Under the pieces are notes generated by a model that made no database searches, was not told where the DNA came from, and worked only from the letters and a program-made list of their open reading frames with translations. A stretch of DNA of 7,875 bases from assembly GCA_030590405.1 (NCBI GenBank), contig JAUUYO010000161.1:1-7875 (forward strand). Direction: 5' to 3'. This DNA is from Kangiellaceae bacterium (GTDB lineage: Bacteria; Pseudomonadota; Gammaproteobacteria; Enterobacterales; Kangiellaceae). Both the position numbers and the translations under genes were made by a program. Shown here one piece after another: positions 1-5,420 of the stretch (positions are counted from its first letter, which is position 1; the number at the start of each line of letters is the position of its first letter).

Positions 1-200
1 AAGAATTTATGGTTTATGAGCTAGAAAACTGTTTAGTAAGTAGTTATTCAATGTCTGCAGATGCAGAAGGTACGCCAATGGAAAACTTAACTTTAAGCTA
101 TTCTAAGTTATTAGTGACTTACAAAGACACAGATGAGAAAGGCGGTAACGGAAGTCAACAAGTTGTAGGCTATAACCTTGCGACTGCTCAGCCTTTATAA
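1..200 (+). CDS. hcp: Hcp-like type VI secretion tube protein, C-terminal part
   Basis: The reading frame is open from the window edge (first whole codon at base 3) to TAA at 198-200, giving about 65 residues of a longer protein whose start lies upstream. The segment around ENCLVSSYSM, then PMENLTLSYSKLLVTYK, then a Gly/Asp-rich turn and VVGYNLATAQPL matches the C-terminal half of Hcp: a beta strand with LVSS, a (T/M)EN-type turn, a strand of the form LTLSYSK, and a closing strand of the form V-GY-L. Hcp proteins are about 160-170 residues and stack as hexameric rings to form the inner tube of the type VI secretion system; they are also secreted. ATG at 9-11 is an internal Met, not the start, because the preceding codons are open and the fold would be cut in half. 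No other T6SS gene is visible, so this may be a cluster edge or an orphan hcp. Assignment is from motif memory, without a search. Confidence 0.75.
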   Translation, partial: EFMVYELENCLVSSYSMSADAEGTPMENLTLSYSKLLVTYKDTDEKGGNGSQQVVGYNLATAQPL

Positions 201-214
201 TTAGTCTTGTATAT

Positions 215-251
215 CCACCGCCTAGGCGGTGGCTTGGGCAAAGGCTAAGCC
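215..251 (+). other. Perfect 18-bp palindrome plus adjacent hairpin downstream of hcp
   Basis: CCACCGCCTAGGCGGTGG (215-232) is a perfect palindrome that folds as a 7-bp GC-rich stem with a CTAG loop. It begins 14 bases after the hcp stop. A second small stem overlaps its end: GGCTT (231-235) with AAGCC (247-251). No T tract follows, so it is not a classical intrinsic terminator. It may stabilise the 3' end of the hcp transcript, act as a protein-binding site, or be a dispersed palindrome. Structure is seen; function is not known. Confidence 0.5.
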
Positions 252-297
252 GTTGTCTTAAATTTGACAGCGCACATGTTGAATTAAAATGTATTTT

Positions 298-378
298 GTA
301 GGGTGGGCAGTCATTTTTGCCCACCTTTTTCGTTAAATTCAAAGATCCAGCGTGGGCAGAAGAGATTGCCCTCCCTAC
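298..378. repeat. ~81-bp intergenic element with 12-bp inverted ends (REP-pair or MITE-like)
   Basis: The ends GTAGGGTGGGCA (298-309) and TGCCCTCCCTAC (367-378) are inverted repeats with one mismatch. Inside are TGCCCACC (318-325) and GTGGGCA (352-358), so the element is two tandem TGGGCA/TGCCC hairpins: 302-309 with 318-325, and 354-358 with 367-371. The two inner arms can also pair with each other (318-324 with 352-358), giving mutually exclusive folds. Similar GTAGGGTGGGCA...TGCCCACC palindromes recur between genes in many bacteria, so this is probably a dispersed extragenic palindrome pair or small non-autonomous element. No target-site duplication is evident, and copy number cannot be judged from one window. 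Confidence 0.5.
302..330 (+). terminator. Rho-independent terminator downstream of hcp
   Basis: GGTGGGCA (302-309) pairs perfectly with TGCCCACC (318-325) around an 8-base loop, and a run of five T follows at 326-330. This is an 8-bp, GC-rich stem with a U tract on the + strand, about 100 bases after the hcp stop. It lies within the inverted-end element at 298-378, so the element may have supplied the terminator. On the - strand no T tract follows the stem, so it should work in one direction only. Confidence 0.7.
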
Positions 379-668
379 TCGATATATATAAACCACATCA
401 ATATTGATTGATTTTAATATTAGCCGCTCTTAAAGAACTGTACCTATACTGCTTTCATTAACTATAATTATTGACAAAATAAAAAGAGTATCATGTCGCT
501 AATCAAGCGAAAGTTTATGGATATTGAGTATCGCATAGAGTAATGTATCTTAACTCAACTCTGTCTGTAATTATGTGGTTTTATTAACCCGTATCCTAAA
601 CGGCTACTGAAACTAATTCGTTTTGCAGTGTGATGTTATCTTTCACAAATTAGTCAGTACCCTATGTC
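379..668 (+). other. Leader region of the HD-GYP gene; no convincing gene or promoter
   Basis: This AT-rich stretch precedes the ATG at 669. It has no plausible ORF. Promoter-like fragments are present (TTGACA at 471-476, TATACT at 445-450) but none pairs with a partner hexamer at 16-18 bp spacing. A small hairpin TCGCT/AGCGA spans 496-510. An inverted repeat TGTGA-N9-TCACA lies at 629-647, just ahead of the start. There is no clear Shine-Dalgarno sequence before 669. The promoter of the next gene is probably here but cannot be placed. Confidence 0.4.
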
Positions 669-2663
669 ATGAAGCAATCATCAAAAATTAATGATGTCAG
701 TATTTCTAAACCACTTCTTATTGTCGGTGAATTTAAGGCTTTCCAACCGGATGTTCAAACTTTAATTCGCCAATATGAGCACAAGATTTTAACCGAGCTG
801 CCTCCGGTCCATTCGCCAATCAAATATTCGGTGATTATTTTTTCGCCAGGGTTTCAATGTGCTCCAGAACAATTGCAATCAGATAGAAATTTTTTCTATC
901 TATCTTTTTCAGATAAGGTGCAAGGAGACATACAAATTGTCCCGCCTTTTTCCTGCCAACAGTTTAAAGCTTGTTTAAACTCGGCACGCCAATATCATCT
1001 TGCAAGGATCGCGCTTCGGCAAGTTGAAAAACAACATCTTATCGTTAGCAAAGAGCGAGAGAATTTAAGCGCCATTGGTGTTGCTTTGAGCGCCGAAAAA
1101 AATCTGGATAAGCTACTAGGGTTAGTCTTAAAGGAAGGTCGATCGCTTGGCAAGTGTGAAGGCGCGTCTCTTTATCTAATCGAAAAATCATCAAACGGTG
1201 AGGCGGAGCTGGTTTTTAAACTTACTCAAAACAGCAAGATCAGTTTTGACTTTAGAGAGGTTCGGTTTCCTTTAACCAATCAATCGCTGGCAGGATATGT
1301 TGCGCTTAGTAGAGAAATGTTAAACATTAGCGATGTTTATAATCTGAACGACGGTTACCCGTTTAGTTTTGATAAGAGTTTCGATGAAAAAGTCAATTAT
1401 CGCTCTAAAGAGTTATTAGTGTTGCCGATGAAAAATCACAAAGGCAAAGTGATTGGGGTTTTGCAATTTGTTAATACCTTCGGCCATGATCCGATGTTTG
1501 ATCCTTTAAATGAACACGTAAAACAAGACCCAGGTTTTGATTGTGATGAAAAAAACATTGATTGTAATGAAAAAAAACAAAACAGAGGATTCTCAAAAAC
1601 AAAACAGGGCCTATTAGAAGGTTTGGCAAGTCAGGCGGCTGTCGCGATAGACAATAGTCACTTAATTGAAAACATTCAAAACTTATTTGAAGGTTTTGTT
1701 TCAGCATCGGTTAACGCGATTGAATCCCGAGATCCGGTGACTAGTGGTCATTCATTCAGGGTGGCAGAATTAACCACTGGACTGGCTGAAATGCTTGATA
1801 AAGAAACATCCGGCGTGCATAAAAATTTATCTTTCAATCATGAGCAGATCAGAGAATTGCGTTATGCTTCTTTATTGCACGATTTTGGCAAAGTTGGGGT
1901 GAAGGAAAATGTGTTATTAAAAGCCAATAAGTTACACGCTAGTCGTTATCAATACCTTGAGCTTAAAATTGATTGGCAAAAACAAATATTGGAAAAGAAG
2001 TATTATCATCAGCTACTAAATGAAGGGCATAAATTCGAACAACATAATTTTTTGATTTCAGATGTTAAAAAAATGAAGTTTAGCAACAATAGTGCTCACC
2101 GAGATTTGTTAGCCGAGCTGGATAAGTTAGATAAATATAAACAGCTTTTATTTCAGGCAAACAAACCCAGTTTAATGGAAGAAAATGTGGCGGAAGAATT
2201 AGCTCATATGGCGGGATACAAGTTGAATCAGGAATATCCTTTTTCGACCCGCTTGCTCAATGATGCCGATTTTTTATCGTTATCGACATCCAAAGGAAGT
2301 TTGACAGACAAAGAAAGACGGAAAATTCAATCACATGTAGTTCACACCCAAAAATTTCTGGAAAGGATCCCCTGGACTGACGAACTTGCGGCTATTCCTG
2401 CAATTGCGGGGGCTCATCATGAAAAACTGGATGGAACCGGCTACCCTTTGGGCTTGCAAAGTCACGACATTCCACTGCCGAGTAAAATCATGGCGATAGC
2501 GGATATTTTTGATGCGTTAACCGCAACTGACAGACCCTATAAAAAATCGGTCGGACTGGAGCTTTCTTTGGATATTTTGTCTCAGGAAGCTAAAAGCGGG
2601 AAACTTGACCAGGATATTTTGCAAACATTTATTCAAAGTAAGGTGTATCAGCGGGTTTTATAA
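669..2663 (+). CDS. GAF and HD-GYP domain cyclic-di-GMP phosphodiesterase
   Basis: This is a 664-residue cytoplasmic protein with no signal peptide or membrane segment. Residues 1-115 are a poorly recognisable N-terminal domain, possibly receiver-like. A helical linker (about 108-135) leads to a GAF domain (about 134-330) and a C-terminal HD-GYP domain (about 340-660). Catalytic motifs are intact: SGHSFRVAE with H361, HD-x-GK at H404-D405 and G407-K408, SH at H556, HHEKLDGTGYP at 583-593, and ADIFDALTATDRPYK with D612. The family hydrolyses c-di-GMP to pGpG or GMP using a metal centre, lowering biofilm signalling and favouring motility; the GAF domain probably senses a ligand or mediates dimerisation. 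About 120 residues separate NVLLKANKL (414-422) from the GSLTDKER motif (543-550), which canonical domains place side by side. ATG 669 is the only ATG before codon 218, and an in-frame TAG at 651-653 bounds it, though no Shine-Dalgarno sequence is visible. Enzymatic activity is inferred from motifs. Confidence 0.9.
   Translation: MKQSSKINDVSISKPLLIVGEFKAFQPDVQTLIRQYEHKILTELPPVHSPIKYSVIIFSPGFQCAPEQLQSDRNFFYLSFSDKVQGDIQIVPPFSCQQFKACLNSARQYHLARIALRQVEKQHLIVSKERENLSAIGVALSAEKNLDKLLGLVLKEGRSLGKCEGASLYLIEKSSNGEAELVFKLTQNSKISFDFREVRFPLTNQSLAGYVALSREMLNISDVYNLNDGYPFSFDKSFDEKVNYRSKELLVLPMKNHKGKVIGVLQFVNTFGHDPMFDPLNEHVKQDPGFDCDEKNIDCNEKKQNRGFSKTKQGLLEGLASQAAVAIDNSHLIENIQNLFEGFVSASVNAIESRDPVTSGHSFRVAELTTGLAEMLDKETSGVHKNLSFNHEQIRELRYASLLHDFGKVGVKENVLLKANKLHASRYQYLELKIDWQKQILEKKYYHQLLNEGHKFEQHNFLISDVKKMKFSNNSAHRDLLAELDKLDKYKQLLFQANKPSLMEENVAEELAHMAGYKLNQEYPFSTRLLNDADFLSLSTSKGSLTDKERRKIQSHVVHTQKFLERIPWTDELAAIPAIAGAHHEKLDGTGYPLGLQSHDIPLPSKIMAIADIFDALTATDRPYKKSVGLELSLDILSQEAKSGKLDQDILQTFIQSKVYQRVL
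1537..1579 (+). repeat. 21/22-bp imperfect tandem repeat in the GAF coding region
   Basis: Two adjacent copies, 1537-1557 and 1558-1579, share the core TTGATTGT(G/A)ATGAAAAAAA and end in CA. They differ by one substitution and by length of the adenine run: seven A at 1549-1555 and eight A at 1570-1577. They encode DCDEKNI and DCNEKKQ (residues 291-304), within a charged loop that looks inserted between the last GAF strands. Gain or loss of one adenine would frameshift the gene before the HD-GYP domain. Confidence 0.75.
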
Positions 2664-2669
2664 AGGAGG
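2661..2669 (+). promoter_or_regulatory. Strong Shine-Dalgarno sequence with no recognisable gene after it
   Basis: TAAAGGAGG overlaps the stop codon of the HD-GYP gene and closely matches the 16S anti-Shine-Dalgarno complement. The nearby starts give only trivial frames: GTG at 2675 (5-base spacing) reads four codons to TAA, and TTG at 2671 (too close, 1 base) reads ten codons to TAA at 2701-2703. It could be a relic of a lost downstream gene, drive a tiny leader peptide, or be chance. Confidence 0.4.
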
Positions 2670-2700
2670 CTTGAGTGGTTGGTCAATAAAGGTTGAGCAA

Positions 2701-2733
2701 TAATTAGGTTGTTAATAATTAGGTTGTTAATAA
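2701..2733. repeat. 15-bp perfect tandem repeat, 2.2 copies
   Basis: TAATTAGGTTGTTAA occurs at 2701-2715 and again at 2716-2730 with no mismatch, and the third copy begins TAA at 2731-2733. It lies in the gap after the HD-GYP gene. An identical pair suggests recent slippage duplication; the copy number may vary between strains. No function is apparent. Confidence 0.8.
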
Positions 2734-3030
2734 CGTAGGCCATTAAGAGCAAAGGGTGACTGGTTAAAAAACAAACAATTGTCAGAATAAACAGGGTTAG
2801 CCCTTAAAAAATGCGGATAAATGCTTTTTGTCTGGTCAGAGCACTTGCGTTTTACCCGTTAAAGCGGGTAGGATTGGTCAGTTCAACTCTCCAATGGATC
2901 AATCATGGGAGTTGCTATTGGCTTAAAGAAAGCTTAAATAAAACAATAATAACCATTATTACTAGAATAAATTGCGTAGCCAGAACAGGCCGAATTTTTT
3001 AAATCGTAGGATTAGAAGTAGAAAAATAAC
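2734..3030 (+). other. Non-coding gap upstream of the lipase gene, with a flanked palindrome
   Basis: No believable gene is seen here; the 63-codon frame at 2811-3002 has no ribosome binding site, biased codon use or recognisable motif. The palindrome TACCCG-N6-CGGGTA (2853-2870) is flanked by direct repeats of TGGTCAG at 2833-2839 and 2875-2881, whose starts are 42 bp apart (about four helical turns), a layout that could bind a regulator. A weak promoter candidate for the lipase gene is TTGCTA (2912-2917), 17 bp, TAAATA (2935-2940), with a small AATAAT/ATTATT dyad at 2945-2960. All regulatory roles are inference. Confidence 0.35.
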
Positions 3031-3035
3031 AGGAG
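3031..3035 (+). promoter_or_regulatory. Ribosome binding site of the lipase gene
   Basis: AGGAG at 3031-3035 lies 6 bases before ATG 3042, a near-ideal spacing. It fixes the start and places a proper lipoprotein signal peptide at the N-terminus. Confidence 0.85.
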
Positions 3036-3041
3036 ATTTGT

Positions 3042-5282
3042 ATGAACAAACCAAACTTTTTACTCTCGATAGCCACTGGCGTCGGTATTACTATTGGAAT
3101 GATGGGCTGTGGTGGTGATGGGGTCAATGATCCGTTAGAGACTCAGACTCAAGCTGTACCAGCTAGAATGGCAGCGGTTTATGCGCCGGGCGATGGCAAT
3201 ATACCCTTACCAAATGATTTACTTTTTGGTGGATCTCTGGATTTAACTTTAGAAATTCCAGTAGTTGATCCCACTGATTTTTCTGATCCTGCAGTGGCTC
3301 TTAGTGGATTAGATGGTTGGTCTGCTGTAGCACCTTTTGCCATTGATTTTAGCAGTCGGGATGACGGCCTTAGCATAGACCCCGCAAGTGTTGTTGGTGG
3401 TAGCAGTGTTCATGTTTATAAAACCAATGTGTTTAGGCCTGAAGTTGCTCCAGGTGTGATTGCTCCTACCGGTCCTGTAACTAGTGTAGAAAGAGAATTA
3501 ACGTTTGGTTTGGACTATTTTGTGCAAGCCACCAGCGCGACAACAATTGCCATTGTTCCCTTGATTCCATTTGAGCAGCAAGCCTCTTATATGGTGGTAC
3601 TAACCAATGACCTACAAGATAGTGATGGTCAACCGATTCTTCATGATTCGCAGTTTGCCATCGTAAAGTCTGATCCTATTACTAATCCTATTAGTACTGA
3701 AGAACCCGCACCTGGGGCTACTGACATTAGAGGACTGATTCCTGTTCAAGGTTTAGTTAATGCAATGATTGTGGCCACAGAAGCTGCCGATGGTCCTGTA
3801 AGAGATGATATTATTTTGAGTTATCAATTTACTGTGCAATCTGTTGGCACAGTTATGCAAACGGCTAAAGCGGCTCATATCGATAGAACTATCGGGTTAG
3901 GTCTGGCGGGAGCGCCTGGCGGAAAATTGCCAGTTACCAGTTTTACAAATCTTGGTGTGGATACAACAGATTTTATTCTTGGTTTAGAAGTGAGTGCTGC
4001 TAATATATATAAAGGCTCAATTGAGCTTAGTTATATGTTGGGAATACCAAGTACAGAAAATCCTATCGCACCACTTAATACTTTTTGGTTGACTTCTGAG
4101 TTAGTGCCAAATCCAGCTGACCCTTTTGGGGCACTTGTGCCAAATCCAGCGCCTTTAGGAAACCTAAGCTATGCCAATCCATTGCCTCAGATTAATGGTC
4201 AAGAAATCGTACCACTTCTTCTTTCTATTCCAAAAGATGGCGTGTGTGCAAAACCAGCAGAAGGTTATCCGATTGCTATTTTCCAACACGGTATTACTGC
4301 TAACAGAACTAACTTAATTGCTATTGCCGATTCATTAGCTCAGACCTGTACTGCTGCAATCGCAATGGATATGCCGCTACATGGTATTGCTGTAGACAAT
4401 CCAACCGGGCTTTTTGAAGGTTACGATATTGGGGGTGTAAGAGAGCGTACTTTCGGATTGGATTTTGTCGATAACGCAACAGGCGCACCAGGTCCAGATG
4501 GTAATCCTGATGCTTCAGGAACCCACACTATCAACTTAGCTAACTTATTAGTGGCCAGAGATAATAACCGTCAAGCAATTTTCGACTTACTTTATCTTGA
4601 AAAGGCTATTGCTTTTATGGACATCGATGGTGGTGGTGCTGACTTTGATTCAACCAGAATTTCTTTTATTGGTCACTCATTAGGTGGTATTGTTGGAACG
4701 GGTATGATTGCTTATTCTGACAATGTTAAAGCGGTAGGTCTTGCTAATCCTGGAAGCGGTCTTGCGCTTATGCTAAATGGCTCTGACACTTTTGGCCCTA
4801 GAATTAGAGCGGGTATCGCTGGCGCTGCCGGTATGGAAGTTACAGATCCTGATTTCGCCGGGGTTTTATCGCAATTCTTATTTGTAGCTCAAGCGGTACT
4901 TGATTCAGCTGACCCTGCAAATACTGCAGCGCATGCGGTAGCTAATAACGTACCGACGTTGTTATTGCAAAACTTGGGCGATGCCGTAGTACCTAACGCG
5001 GTTGAAGGGGCTCCTCTGGCAGGTACAATTCCTCTTGCTCGTGTACTTGGTCTAACAACAACAGCTGTTACCGATGAAACCGGTGTGGTTGTCGGTGACC
5101 GTTTGTTTACCAAGTTGAATCAGGGTCTTCATTCTTCAGTATTGACTCCATCAGATGGGACTGAAGGTGGAGAGCTGGCCTTGTTGAATGTCACTACAGA
5201 GATGCAAACCGAAATCGTGAGTTTCTTAGCGAGTGGCGGTGCGGCTGTTCAGGTAGTTGATCCAACATTGTTGGAAGAATAA
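3042..5282 (+). CDS. VolA / Pla-1/cef-type lipase, predicted outer-membrane lipoprotein
   Basis: This 746-residue protein begins with a lipoprotein signal peptide: Lys3, hydrophobic residues 6-21, then M-M-G-C with the lipidated Cys at 23. Gly rather than Asp at +2 favours outer-membrane sorting. The PNDLLF motif (57-62) and the DGWSAVAPFAIDFS stretch (91-104) are typical of the N-terminal domain of bacterial virulence-factor lipases (Pfam Lipase_bact_N). The alpha/beta-hydrolase half has FQHGITANRTN (414-424) near the expected oxyanion hole, the nucleophile elbow GHSLGG with Ser546, a likely acid Asp647 in LLQNLGDAVVP, and His697 in QGLHSSVL. The family includes Vibrio cholerae VolA, a surface lysophospholipase that frees fatty acids from lysophosphatidylcholine, so a similar phospholipid or ester substrate is likely. 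Cys402 and Cys436 could form a disulfide. It appears monocistronic: 378 bp separate it from the gene before, and a strong terminator follows. The family call is from motifs; the substrate is inferred. Confidence 0.85.
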   Translation: MNKPNFLLSIATGVGITIGMMGCGGDGVNDPLETQTQAVPARMAAVYAPGDGNIPLPNDLLFGGSLDLTLEIPVVDPTDFSDPAVALSGLDGWSAVAPFAIDFSSRDDGLSIDPASVVGGSSVHVYKTNVFRPEVAPGVIAPTGPVTSVERELTFGLDYFVQATSATTIAIVPLIPFEQQASYMVVLTNDLQDSDGQPILHDSQFAIVKSDPITNPISTEEPAPGATDIRGLIPVQGLVNAMIVATEAADGPVRDDIILSYQFTVQSVGTVMQTAKAAHIDRTIGLGLAGAPGGKLPVTSFTNLGVDTTDFILGLEVSAANIYKGSIELSYMLGIPSTENPIAPLNTFWLTSELVPNPADPFGALVPNPAPLGNLSYANPLPQINGQEIVPLLLSIPKDGVCAKPAEGYPIAIFQHGITANRTNLIAIADSLAQTCTAAIAMDMPLHGIAVDNPTGLFEGYDIGGVRERTFGLDFVDNATGAPGPDGNPDASGTHTINLANLLVARDNNRQAIFDLLYLEKAIAFMDIDGGGADFDSTRISFIGHSLGGIVGTGMIAYSDNVKAVGLANPGSGLALMLNGSDTFGPRIRAGIAGAAGMEVTDPDFAGVLSQFLFVAQAVLDSADPANTAAHAVANNVPTLLLQNLGDAVVPNAVEGAPLAGTIPLARVLGLTTTAVTDETGVVVGDRLFTKLNQGLHSSVLTPSDGTEGGELALLNVTTEMQTEIVSFLASGGAAVQVVDPTLLEE
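4104..4150 (+). repeat. 14-bp direct repeat within the lipase gene
   Basis: GTGCCAAATCCAGC occurs at 4104-4117 and 4137-4150, 33 bp apart, encoding two LVPNPA segments (354-359 and 365-370) separated by DPFGA. This is an in-frame 11-residue periodicity in the linker before the hydrolase domain, probably a small local duplication. Confidence 0.6.
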
Positions 5283-5315
5283 GATTAGAAAGTTTAAAGA
5301 TATTTATATCTAATC
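5283..5315 (+). other. AT-rich hairpin immediately after the lipase stop codon
   Basis: GATTAGA (5283-5289) pairs with TCTAATC (5309-5315), directly after the stop. An alternative smaller stem GATAT/ATATC (5299-5310) uses part of the same bases. It precedes the true terminator by 13 bases and may add stability to the mRNA end. It is AT-rich and therefore weak. Confidence 0.4.
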
Positions 5316-5328
5316 AAAATTTAAATAG

Positions 5329-5355
5329 CCCTCGATTTATTCGGGGGTTTTTTTT
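5329..5355 (+). terminator. Rho-independent terminator of the lipase gene
   Basis: CCCTCGA (5329-5335) pairs with TCGGGGG (5341-5347), seven pairs including one G-T wobble, around the loop TTTAT. Eight T follow at 5348-5355. This is a textbook intrinsic terminator 46 bases after the lipase stop, and it implies that the acylase gene downstream has its own promoter. Confidence 0.88.
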
Positions 5356-5369
5356 GTCCATGGATGGAC
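5356..5369 (+). promoter_or_regulatory. Dyad GTCCATGGATGGAC upstream of the acylase gene (possible operator)
   Basis: GTCCAT-GG-ATGGAC is a perfect 6-bp inverted repeat with a 2-bp centre, placed between the lipase terminator and the acylase start. TAATAT (5372-5377) directly after it could be a -10 element, but no matching -35 is seen. An operator overlapping the acylase promoter is plausible but unproven. Confidence 0.3.
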
Positions 5370-5420
5370 TTTAATATTGCAGACAGCCAAGGATGAGGTG
5401 CAGAGTTTCGGAATAATAGA

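Noticed and set aside
9..11. ATG at 9 as the true start of the first gene
   Set aside because: The frame is open upstream, and the translated part corresponds only to the C-terminal half of Hcp, so this is an internal Met.
103..396. 97-codon frame on the - strand
   Set aside because: It runs antisense through the hcp end, the palindrome and the terminator, and has no ribosome binding site or family motif.
471..499. TTGACA as a -35 box for the HD-GYP gene
   Set aside because: The hexamer is perfect, but no -10-like sequence occurs at 16-18 bp spacing.
629..647. CRP-like site TGTGA...TCACA before the HD-GYP gene
   Set aside because: The half-sites are correct but separated by 9 bp rather than the 6 bp required for CRP.
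2815..2910. tRNA-like string (GGTCAGAGCAC ... GTTCAACTC)
   Set aside because: It superficially resembles D-arm and T-arm sequences, but no acceptor stem, no proper 5-bp T stem and no anticodon stem of correct geometry can be formed.
2811..3002. 63-codon frame between the HD-GYP and lipase genes
   Set aside because: It has no ribosome binding site and no recognisable motif, and its composition looks like translated spacer.
4889..5113. Antisense frames within the lipase gene (also 3179-3376)
   Set aside because: They are antisense shadows of a strongly supported coding gene and have no independent evidence.
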